Below are positions 7,688 to 14,399 of a DNA stretch of 30,045 nt, in pieces. The translations under genes and the position numbers were made by a program. The notes below the pieces were generated by a model. The model was not told the DNA's origin. It ran no database searches and worked only from the letters and a program-made list of their open reading frames with translations. How positions within the stretch are numbered: the first letter of the stretch is position 1; the number at the start of each line of letters is the position of its first letter. The stretch spans positions 1 through 30,045 of the forward strand of contig JALCSJ010000007.1 in the NCBI GenBank assembly GCA_022653215.1, in the 5' to 3' direction. The stretch comes from Acidaminococcaceae bacterium (lineage in GTDB: Bacteria > Bacillota > Negativicutes > Acidaminococcales > Acidaminococcaceae).

Positions 7688-8311
7688 TTACTTTGCTAAA
7701 ACTGCTTCCAGTAATAATTGCTGCATTTCTTCTTCCATTTGTTTCTGGTTAAATATTTTTTTCTCTTTATTAATGACACTAACCAGTTCCAATCCTCTGA
7801 AAACTGAACTGCACAGAAGAGTTAAAGCCATGGGAGACTTTTTTTTGAAAATTCCTCTTTCTATTCCTTGGTTAAAAAATTCAATTAAATGGGCCCGAAT
7901 TTTAACAGTAGGCTCTACAATCATGCAAATATTTTTATCATTAATTACAGTATCAAAAGCAAAAAACAAATTTGCTAGATTAATATATTTGTACTTGTTT
8001 TTAATTTTTAATGCCAAAGAACAATAGCGAAGTAAATTGTTTTCATATTCATGAGGATAACGCTTGTCAATGTCTTGTAATCCTTCAGCCATTTCATCGG
8101 CAACTCTTTCTGCCAGGTACATAATCACTGCTTGTTTATCAGTAAAATAACTATATAAAGCTCCTTTGGAAATTCCTACGTTATGAGCTAAATCATCCAT
8201 TGTAAAAAGTATGCCTTTTTTTTCTTTTAATAAATGCAACGCTTCTGTAAAAATTTTATCCTTAATCAACTTGCCCATCATTTCTTTTCTTGCCTCTGTC
8301 AGCTTCGGCAT
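7688..8311 (-). CDS. TetR/AcrR-family regulator of the efflux operon
   Basis: A 207-aa protein with a typical TetR helix-turn-helix at about residues 35-62 (FTMDDLAHNVGISKGALYSYF) and a variable all-helical ligand-binding C-terminus. It is the first gene of the leftward efflux operon, so it most likely represses its own promoter and the pump genes, with an unidentified inducer. Two palindromic sites between the promoter and this gene (8353-8381) are the natural operator candidates. The start at 8311 is followed immediately by the conserved N-terminal helix; GAAGGG about 10 nt upstream is the probable ribosome site. Confidence 0.9.
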   Translation of the reverse strand: MPKLTEARKEMMGKLIKDKIFTEALHLLKEKKGILFTMDDLAHNVGISKGALYSYFTDKQAVIMYLAERVADEMAEGLQDIDKRYPHEYENNLLRYCSLALKIKNKYKYINLANLFFAFDTVINDKNICMIVEPTVKIRAHLIEFFNQGIERGIFKKKSPMALTLLCSSVFRGLELVSVINKEKKIFNQKQMEEEMQQLLLEAVLAK

Positions 8312-8352
8312 CCTTACCCATCCCTTCTTTTCAAATCGTTTATATTCTTTAT

Positions 8353-8381
8353 GACTATAAGTCGTTAAATGACTATCAGTC
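8353..8381 (-). promoter_or_regulatory. Tandem palindromic candidate TetR operators
   Basis: Two copies of GACT-NNN-AGTC (8353-8363 and 8371-8381) are embedded in an 18-bp direct repeat of the form TGACTAT[A/C]AGTCGTT. They begin a few bases downstream of the -10 box of the efflux promoter, overlapping the expected transcription start, which is a usual place for a repressor. Confidence 0.7.
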
Positions 8382-8394
8382 GTTTTTATTTCAT

Positions 8395-8423
8395 ATTATA
8401 GGTTTCTTCCATGCTTTTGTCAA
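8395..8423 (-). promoter_or_regulatory. Perfect consensus sigma-A promoter of the efflux operon
   Basis: On the minus strand TTGACA (8418-8423) and TATAAT (8395-8400) are separated by exactly 17 bp, matching the vegetative consensus at all twelve positions. Transcription should start near 8388 and run into the TetR gene. Confidence 0.88.
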
Positions 8424-8454
8424 TGCTTATTCTCACATATCACATTTTAATCAC

Positions 8455-8484
8455 AAAAAAAGCATCAGAACAATGTCTGATGCT
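8455..8484 (-). terminator. Rho-independent terminator of the glycerate kinase gene
   Basis: On the minus strand AGCATCAGA pairs with TCTGATGCT (8476-8484 with 8461-8469) and is followed by seven T. It separates the kinase transcript from the efflux promoter region. Confidence 0.88.
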
Positions 8485-8498
8485 TTGCAAAGAAAATA

Positions 8499-9728
8499 TT
8501 AATTTATCAAAACTAAAGCCAAATCGTTGACGTTGGTGCCCGTGGGACCGGTAATAATTAAGGCGTTAACAGCCTTTAATGCATTATAGGAAGCATTCTC
8601 CTGCAGAACCTGATCAATGTGGATATTCTGTTGCAAAAGCTTCCCCGCAGTAGTGCCATCGCAGATACCACCTGCTGCATCTGTAGGTCCATCAGTACCA
8701 TCGCTGCCTGCTGACAGAACTACCACATTTTTCAGCCCGGCAATACCCGCTGCTGCTGCCAAAGCTATCTCCTGATTACGGCCGCCTTTGCCCTTGCCTG
8801 TTAAATGTACCACCGTTTCTCCGCCGGCAATATAGGCCATGGGTCTTGCACTTGCCCCATGCTCTCTGGCGATTGCTGCCAAGAAGCTTCCTGCGTCTCT
8901 AGCCTCACAGTCCAAAGAAGAGGTAAGCATAATTGTTTTGTAACCCAGTTCTTTAGCCTTATGTTCAGCGGCCTTACATAGCATACTTACGCTGCCTGTG
9001 ACCACAGTTGTTACATTATCCAACCGCTTTGGTGTTTCTTGTTTCAGCAGGTCCAAAGCTGTGTCTGTCATTTGCAAATCATATTTCTTCACGATTTCCA
9101 TTGCTTCTTTAGTTGTAGAACTATCAGGATAAGCAGGGCCGGAGGCAATCATATCCAAAGGACTGCCGATAATATCAGACAATACTACAGTGAAAACCTG
9201 AGCAGGTTTGCACAATTGGGCAAACTTGCCGCCCTTTACTGCGGACAGACGTTTCCGCAAGGTGTTAATTTCCACAATATCCATGCCTTTAGCTAAAAAC
9301 TGCTTGGTTAATTGCTGTAATTCTTCTGCAGGAATCAAAGGCTTTTCAAATAAGGCAGACCCACCACCGCTAACCAGAAAAACCACTGTATCTTTTTTGC
9401 CAAGTCCTGAAACCATTTCAATGGCTTTGGCAGTTGCTTTAAAAGAATTGTCATCAGGAACGGGATGCCCTGCTTCGCAAATCTCTACTTTGGGTATTTT
9501 TCCTTTGGAATGGTCATATTTAGTGATGACAATACCACAGGTCAGTTTTTTCCCTAAAGTGCCTGCCGCCTTGTGAGCCATCTGCCAGGCTGCTTTACCT
9601 ATGGCTACCAAAACAAGTTTCCCTTCCGGAAATTTCTTGTTTTCCAAAGCCTTTGCTACTGCCGTATCCGGCAGGGATTCTTTAAAAGCATACTTCATAA
9701 TTGATTTTGCATTGCGTAAATTAGCCAT
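8499..9728 (-). CDS. Glycerate 2-kinase (DUF4147/MOFRL family)
   Basis: A 409-aa kinase of the GckA/TtuD family, which phosphorylates D-glycerate, usually to 2-phosphoglycerate. Visible marks are the N-terminal LVAIGKAAWQMAHKA, the Gly-rich VSGGGSALFEKP, INTLRKRLSAVKGGKFA, and the C-terminal MOFRL part (AGGETVVHLTGKGKGGRNQE, then SAGSDGTDGPTDAAGG). The start at 9728 is chosen because GAGAGGTG precedes it; a start 15 bases upstream has no ribosome site. It is cytoplasmic. The GarR-like reductase at 13504 could supply D-glycerate. It has its own terminator and probably its own promoter, so it need not be co-transcribed with the dehydrogenase gene at 9826. Confidence 0.9.
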   Translation of the reverse strand: MANLRNAKSIMKYAFKESLPDTAVAKALENKKFPEGKLVLVAIGKAAWQMAHKAAGTLGKKLTCGIVITKYDHSKGKIPKVEICEAGHPVPDDNSFKATAKAIEMVSGLGKKDTVVFLVSGGGSALFEKPLIPAEELQQLTKQFLAKGMDIVEINTLRKRLSAVKGGKFAQLCKPAQVFTVVLSDIIGSPLDMIASGPAYPDSSTTKEAMEIVKKYDLQMTDTALDLLKQETPKRLDNVTTVVTGSVSMLCKAAEHKAKELGYKTIMLTSSLDCEARDAGSFLAAIAREHGASARPMAYIAGGETVVHLTGKGKGGRNQEIALAAAAGIAGLKNVVVLSAGSDGTDGPTDAAGGICDGTTAGKLLQQNIHIDQVLQENASYNALKAVNALIITGPTGTNVNDLALVLIN

Positions 9729-9752
9729 TGCTGCACCTCTCATTAAATATCA

Positions 9753-9779
9753 TTAGAAATTCATTTGTTTCTAATTATA
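9753..9779 (-). promoter_or_regulatory. TATAAT box with overlapping inverted repeat upstream of glycerate kinase
   Basis: On the minus strand a TATAAT box (9774-9779) has only a poor -35. TTAGAAA (9753-9759) and TTTCTAA (9768-9774) form a 7-bp inverted repeat with an 8-nt spacer that abuts the -10 box, so it may be an operator. Confidence 0.45.
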
Positions 9780-9825
9780 GCACACTATTTAAGCAAAAGC
9801 TCCCACTCCTTGGATTATCTGACGA

Positions 9826-10863
9826 TTAAGGAATAAGCACGCACTTACAGCACTCACCATGTTCCATGAGGCGCAATCCTTCCTGAAATTCACTCATGGG
9901 AAGTTTATGAGTAATAATATGGGACAGATCTAATCCACCTGCCAAAAGACCTTTGCCTGTTTCCCAATCTTGATACATTCTCCGTCCGGCAATCCCTTTA
10001 AGGGTAATGCCCCTGTATACAAACTCGTCTAATTGAAAGCTGAGTTTTTTATCAGATAGTCCCAGCACGGCGATTTTTCCTTCCGGTTTAATATATGAAA
10101 GACTGGAAGCAATAGCTCCTACATTACCGGAAAAATCCAGGACTACATCAATTTTATTGCCGCCGTTAGCAGCAGGAACTGCCTTGGCCACGTCTTCTTT
10201 AATAGGATCGATAAGACTATCTGCTCCCATGAGCAAAGCCATTTTTCCTCGTTCTGCCACAGGTTCTATGGCGATTACATTAGATGCCCCGCATTTTTTG
10301 GCTATGCCTACTCCCATAGCCCCGATAGGTCCGCAGCCAATAACAGCGACGGTCTTACCTGCCACCGAAAACTGGGTTGCCGCATGAACTGCTGCCACAT
10401 AGGGTTCCATGAGACTAAGTTCTTCCCAGCTGGCAAATTTTTCAAACACTACTGCATTTGATGCTGGTATAGAAATATATTCAGCCAAGGCACCATCTCT
10501 GCTTAAGCCAATCACACTAGTATGTGGACAAACATGCGCATTACCATTATGGCAGACATCACAAGTATTGCAGACGATATGAGTCTCAGCAGAAACTGCA
10601 TCGCCGATTTTAATTTGTTTAACCAGTGCGCCGCATTCTACAACTTCACCGGAAAATTCGTGGCCGATAATCGTAGGCGGTGTCATTCTCGTACTGGCGA
10701 ACTCGTTCCAGTGCATAATATGCACATCAGTTCCGCAAACTGCCAAAGAATGGACTTTAACCAAAACATCATTTGGTCCTACCTGAGGAATAGCCCGCTC
10801 CACTAATTCCAGATTGCCGGGACCGGGGGCTGCTTTAATTACGCATTTCATCATACCGTTCAT
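9826..10863 (-). CDS. Zinc-dependent dehydrogenase, L-threonine 3-dehydrogenase-like
   Basis: A 345-aa medium-chain dehydrogenase. Catalytic zinc ligands are visible as Cys43 (AVCGTDVH), His68 and Glu69 (GHE); the structural zinc site is Cys98, Cys101, Cys104 and Cys112. The NAD-binding fold starts at about 170 (VAVIGCGPIGAMGVGIA). The segments CGTDVHIMHWNEFA and the C-terminal GLDLSHIITHKLPMSEFQEG closely follow L-threonine 3-dehydrogenase, which oxidises threonine to 2-amino-3-ketobutyrate. No kbl ligase partner is adjacent, so 2,3-butanediol or another polyol/hydroxyacid is possible, notably given the acetoin-dehydrogenase-like genes upstream. GGGGAG precedes the ATG at 10863. Confidence 0.8.
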   Translation of the reverse strand: MNGMMKCVIKAAPGPGNLELVERAIPQVGPNDVLVKVHSLAVCGTDVHIMHWNEFASTRMTPPTIIGHEFSGEVVECGALVKQIKIGDAVSAETHIVCNTCDVCHNGNAHVCPHTSVIGLSRDGALAEYISIPASNAVVFEKFASWEELSLMEPYVAAVHAATQFSVAGKTVAVIGCGPIGAMGVGIAKKCGASNVIAIEPVAERGKMALLMGADSLIDPIKEDVAKAVPAANGGNKIDVVLDFSGNVGAIASSLSYIKPEGKIAVLGLSDKKLSFQLDEFVYRGITLKGIAGRRMYQDWETGKGLLAGGLDLSHIITHKLPMSEFQEGLRLMEHGECCKCVLIP

Positions 10864-10936
10864 ATTCTCACTCCCCTATTTATATTGTAATTCAGCAAAC
10901 TTTTTGCCTAATACTAAGATACATTATCTCTCAATG

Positions 10937-11929
10937 TTACTCTACAATCATATCTACAAAAGTTTTTTTAGGCAGATTATGAAAATATTTTTCCAAAGGG
11001 AAATCTGCCAAGACCTTTGTCAAGGCCTTACGATTAATCTTCACACCCTGTAAAAGTTTTTGTACGTCTTCTTTATCCCCGTTGCCAAAATAATCACCGA
11101 ATACATCAAAAGCGGTAATAAGACCATCCTTAACATTTATGTTCAGCTGGAATTTACCACAGCCTTCTATATAGCGTTCTTTTTCTATATCATATTTAGG
11201 AGACTTCCCATAATTCCATTCCCAAGTATCATACCTGGCTTTTTGAATTTCTTTTATTTTCTCTATTTCTTCCGGAGTCAGTTCATGCTTCCGGATAGTT
11301 TCTCTCTTACTCATTTCCTCCAGCAAAGCTTTTTTGAATACTTCCAGAGGCACCTTGTCCTTCATGTAATCAACTACATTAGTAACTCTGCTGCGCACAG
11401 AAGTTATTCCCTTGGAGGCGATTTTGTCCTTAGATACAATTAACGCCTTGGAGACTTTAGTCAAGTCAGAGGCATAAAGGATGGCTCCATGATGCATAAT
11501 TCTTCCCTGCTTCGTGTATTGGGAATTCCCGGAAAACTTTTTCCCGTCAATGGTAATGTCATTTCTACCATTAATTTCCGCGTTAACTCCCAGTTTTTGC
11601 AAAGCGTTAACTACCGGCAGACAAAATCTGGAGAAATCAAAATCTGCCATTTTGTCAGTCCGTGACACAATAATAGTAAAGTTCAAGTTTCCCATGTCAT
11701 GGTACACTGCGCCTCCGCCTGATAATCTGCGTACTACGGAAACATTGTTTTCTTCCACGAACTTTTGATTAATTTCTGCAATAGTATTTTGATGCTTTCC
11801 TACCACGATAGTATTGGCATTTTGCCAGAGAAAAAAATATTCCTCATTTCTGTCCATTTGGTCAAAAATAAATTGTTCCATTGCTAGATTAAAATGTGGG
11901 TCAAAACTTTTGCTTTCTAAATAGATCAT
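10937..11929 (-). CDS. lplA: Lipoate-protein ligase
   Basis: A 330-aa LplA-type enzyme that activates free lipoate with ATP and attaches it to lipoyl-domain lysines. The lipoate-binding signature RRLSGGGAVYHDMGNLNF is at residues 67-84 and the catalytic Lys is Lys131 in DGKKFSGNS. A C-terminal accessory domain (from about 240, starting YDTWEWNYGKSP) is complete, so a single protein should perform both steps. TAGGAGGA precedes the ATG at 11929. It lies 19 bp after the MBL-hydrolase gene in the same direction. The clear clients in this window are the lipoyl domains of the E2 and E3 proteins at 16270 and 14400. Confidence 0.92.
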   Translation of the reverse strand: MIYLESKSFDPHFNLAMEQFIFDQMDRNEEYFFLWQNANTIVVGKHQNTIAEINQKFVEENNVSVVRRLSGGGAVYHDMGNLNFTIIVSRTDKMADFDFSRFCLPVVNALQKLGVNAEINGRNDITIDGKKFSGNSQYTKQGRIMHHGAILYASDLTKVSKALIVSKDKIASKGITSVRSRVTNVVDYMKDKVPLEVFKKALLEEMSKRETIRKHELTPEEIEKIKEIQKARYDTWEWNYGKSPKYDIEKERYIEGCGKFQLNINVKDGLITAFDVFGDYFGNGDKEDVQKLLQGVKINRKALTKVLADFPLEKYFHNLPKKTFVDMIVE

Positions 11930-11948
11930 CTTTTTCTTCCTCCTACGG

Positions 11949-12695
11949 TTAAAAGGGAATATGTTGTCCCAGTTTATTCCAGAGTACTATTTCAGCAGCT
12001 CCGGCATATTTCTCTACATCTCGTGTTACCATTTTATAATAGCCATATCTGTCTTCATTACTTGCATTCAGATGATAGATAATGATTTTTTTCACTTTTA
12101 AGTATGTAAAAATTATTTTACGTCCATGAGGACTATTGAAAAACACCGGCGTCACAAAGAGATAATCCACAGCCAGACCTTTATAGGGAGCAAATAATTC
12201 TTCTTCATAATCGCTGTCGGAAAGCAGCAGTATTTTTGCCTCCGGTGTTTCAAACAAGAAACACTGCACCGGCACGTCATGATATTTTTTATCAACATGC
12301 CTGATAATAAAACGTTTTAATATAATATCGTCCTGTAATAAAGCTTTGTTGTCTCCGGCAAACACTATTTGTTTATTGCCGTAAGTTTTATAATCTGCCA
12401 GCAAACCATTTGTTGTATCCATAGGGGGCAAAACCAGACCCTTTACTTTATTATTGGCTAAATAGGTTCTTAAATACGGACTGTAATAATGGTCATAATG
12501 AGAATGGGTGAACAGTATATAATCTATATCAGCCAGATCACCTTTGCCATTTTTCATAAGCTGCCAAATTTCTCCGGGAATATCCGTAAAATGGGCGCCA
12601 AGGTCTTTGTATAAACCATCTATTAAAATTTTTGTTTGTTTATAAACTATCAGCACACCTGCATTAGCCAATAGTATAAGTTCCCCTGTTGCCAT
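11949..12695 (-). CDS. MBL-fold metallo-hydrolase
   Basis: A 248-aa metallo-beta-lactamase-fold protein. The metal-binding motif THSHYDH is at residues 63-69 (His64, His66, Asp68, His69), followed by a later SDSDYEE segment in the place of the third-ligand Asp and a C-terminal IIIYHLNAS with the last His. The fold resembles UlaG/PhnP-like hydrolases of undefined substrate. AGGAGGA precedes the ATG. It heads the leftward MBL-lplA pair and is preceded by the foldback element at 12734-12924. No signal peptide is present, so it is cytoplasmic. Confidence 0.85.
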   Translation of the reverse strand: MATGELILLANAGVLIVYKQTKILIDGLYKDLGAHFTDIPGEIWQLMKNGKGDLADIDYILFTHSHYDHYYSPYLRTYLANNKVKGLVLPPMDTTNGLLADYKTYGNKQIVFAGDNKALLQDDIILKRFIIRHVDKKYHDVPVQCFLFETPEAKILLLSDSDYEEELFAPYKGLAVDYLFVTPVFFNSPHGRKIIFTYLKVKKIIIYHLNASNEDRYGYYKMVTRDVEKYAGAAEIVLWNKLGQHIPF

Positions 12696-12733
12696 TTTAC
12701 AACCCTCCTCCTAACACATTGTATTAAGTAAAA

Positions 12734-12924
12734 CAAAAGCTAGCGTATAATATTGGCAGGAGCATAGAGCAGGTTGGCTAATTTGCTACACTACTGAGCC
12801 GTGAACGAAGTGAATATCGGTCCGCAGCACCTATAGCGGGCTGATATTCACATGAGTCGGCGATAGTAGTGAGCAAATTCACAACCTGCGGAAAAGCGAC
12901 TGACAAATTATACGCCAGCTTTTG
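12734..12924. repeat. Long imperfect foldback element (~190 nt), MITE-like or structured RNA
   Basis: Nested inverted arms can be read directly. Outer arms CAAAAGCT[A/G]GCGTATAAT lie at 12734-12750 and, as complement, within 12905-12924. Middle arms GCAGGTTG..AATTTGCT..ACTACT run over 12769-12795 and 12865-12889. Inner arms GTGAATATC.G.CCGC lie at 12810-12825 and 12836-12851 around an AGCACCTATA loop. The element contains no useful ORF. No clear target-site duplication is seen. It sits 39 bp upstream of the MBL gene start, within a 314-bp gap (12696-13009) between leftward genes that otherwise holds only the hairpin at 12963. Confidence 0.75.
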
Positions 12925-12962
12925 CTAAATATCTTGTACTCATAAAAATTAAATTACAAATA

Positions 12963-13002
12963 GGGCTATAACATAATGAAAAACGTCATTGTGTTATAGC
13001 CC
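12963..13002. terminator. 17-bp-stem hairpin after the PPC protein gene
   Basis: GGGCTATAACATAATGA (12963-12979) pairs with 12986-13002 with one wobble. It comes directly after the stop of the leftward PPC gene and probably ends the large operon, although the following T run is weak. Its core is shared with the hairpin at 3117-3168. Confidence 0.6.
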
Positions 13003-13009
13003 TTGGATT

Positions 13010-13480
13010 TTACTTTTGCTTCGGTGCGAAAATGAATACATCCAAATCCTTATCGAATTCTCTGCCCATTTCCAGACCGTCGATTTCGCCGATAATAACA
13101 TCTGTTGTCAGCAAAACCTTATTGCCTTCAATAACATGGCCGCCAAAAGCATTACCCTTTTGATCAGATAAAGCATAATGAACATGCAGCAACGTTTTAC
13201 CTGTACTGTCATGGCAAATCATTCCTGTTAAGCTAAGAAGCTCAATAGGCCCATCCATAAGAATAGGAGTGCTATAGCCATAACCTGCTTTTTTATCAGG
13301 CAAAGCTACGGGATCAAAGAATGCTACCTTAGCCAGACTGCCCATACCGCTTACTATATAACCATTGTTAATGTGATTATCTTTGCAGATTTTCTCCAAG
13401 CCTAGCAAAACATCTTCACCGGGAGACATTCTTGCTGCTACAAGCCTTTTAATTGTTCCACCTGATGCCATACTAATCAT
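13010..13480 (-). CDS. PPC/DUF296 domain protein
   Basis: A 156-aa protein consisting of one PPC (plants and prokaryotes conserved, DUF296) domain. The family pattern is visible: GYIVSGMGSLAKVAFFD, then LLHVHYALSDQKGNAFGGHV with His99, His101 and His115 in the conserved places, and TTDVIIGE. Bacterial members are stand-alone trimers, often with a metal site, and their function is poorly known; they are called DNA-binding by analogy with plant AT-hook proteins, but no AT-hook is seen here. It is the last gene of the leftward operon, 23 bp after the reductase gene. AGGAGGT precedes the ATG. A role as an enzyme or binding protein in the same pathway is inference. Confidence 0.85.
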   Translation of the reverse strand: MISMASGGTIKRLVAARMSPGEDVLLGLEKICKDNHINNGYIVSGMGSLAKVAFFDPVALPDKKAGYGYSTPILMDGPIELLSLTGMICHDSTGKTLLHVHYALSDQKGNAFGGHVIEGNKVLLTTDVIIGEIDGLEMGREFDKDLDVFIFAPKQK

Positions 13481-13503
13481 GTTAAAAACCTCCTAATCAA
13501 ATT

Positions 13504-14385
13504 TTATTTTACCTCAACACCCATATCTTTTTCATAGGGTTTAACCAAAGCAATCTGGTCCTCATCAATGAGACCGGCTTTATCCATGCGAGTCATACAA
13601 TTCAGCACTACATCCGTCATAGGGAGTTTGACGCCCAGTTTCTCAGCCAAATGTTCTGCATTCTTAATATCCTTATAATGCACAGCTATTCTGGCATCTG
13701 CAGAAAAATCTCTTCTGAGAAGCTTGGGAACTTTTACATCCATAACCCTGCTTTGAGCAAAGCCATCCTTGATAGCTCCAAAGAGTTTCGCCGGATCCAG
13801 ACCTGCTTTTGTGGCAAGGGCAAAGGCCTCACTAACTGCCAACAGATTGCAGCCTACAATCATATTGTTGGCAATTTTTGCCACGTCACCGCAGCCTGGC
13901 CCGCCCATATAGGTCACACAGGTACCCATATATTCTAACACAGGTTTCACCTTATCAAAAGTAGCTTCATCACCGCCGCACATAATAACTAGATTTCCTT
14001 GTTTGGCACCAATATTGCCACCGCTGACCGGTGAATCTAATAGAGCCATACCGGCACTTTTTACCTTGGGATAGAGGTCTCTGATGATGTCAGGAGAAGT
14101 AGAAGACATGTCCACAATAACAGTGCCTTTTTTGCCATGCTTAATAATTTGTTCTATAGAATTAATGATAATCGGATGAGTAGGCAAAATCTGTAAAATC
14201 ACATCACATTTTTTATAAATCTCTTCAGGGTCTTTTACAGGTGTACCGCCGATAGCAGTAAAAGCCTCCAGCTGATGAGGAACTACGTCATAACCATAAA
14301 CTTTCGTTCCGCACTTTTTAACAATATTAGCTGCCATGGGACCACCCATAACCCCTAGACCAATAAAACCAATAGTAAATGCCAT
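13504..14385 (-). CDS. Beta-hydroxyacid dehydrogenase (GarR/3-hydroxyisobutyrate dehydrogenase-like)
   Basis: A 293-aa NAD(P)-dependent enzyme. The dinucleotide fold begins GFIGLGVMGGPMAANI (residues 6-21), the substrate-binding signature is DSPVSGGNIGAKQGNL (117-132), and the catalytic Lys is Lys170 in CGDVAKIANNM. The family reduces small semialdehydes such as tartronate semialdehyde (GarR), or acts on 3-hydroxyisobutyrate or 3-sulfolactaldehyde; residues that separate these cannot be judged by eye. It sits 14 bp after the E3 gene and 23 bp before the PPC gene, so it belongs to the transporter/dehydrogenase operon. A glycerate kinase nearby favours tartronate semialdehyde, while the TRAP and dehydrogenase genes leave other 3-hydroxyacids open. 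Confidence 0.85.
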   Translation of the reverse strand: MAFTIGFIGLGVMGGPMAANIVKKCGTKVYGYDVVPHQLEAFTAIGGTPVKDPEEIYKKCDVILQILPTHPIIINSIEQIIKHGKKGTVIVDMSSTSPDIIRDLYPKVKSAGMALLDSPVSGGNIGAKQGNLVIMCGGDEATFDKVKPVLEYMGTCVTYMGGPGCGDVAKIANNMIVGCNLLAVSEAFALATKAGLDPAKLFGAIKDGFAQSRVMDVKVPKLLRRDFSADARIAVHYKDIKNAEHLAEKLGVKLPMTDVVLNCMTRMDKAGLIDEDQIALVKPYEKDMGVEVK

Positions 14386-14399
14386 AATGTACTCCTTAG

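Noticed and set aside
9826..10863. 2,3-butanediol dehydrogenase, suggested by the acetoin-type genes nearby
   Set aside because: The motifs and C-terminus follow threonine dehydrogenase more closely; kept only as an alternative.
12734..12924. CRISPR or insertion sequence remnant
   Set aside because: There are no repeated spacer units and no transposase fragment; the structure is a single foldback.
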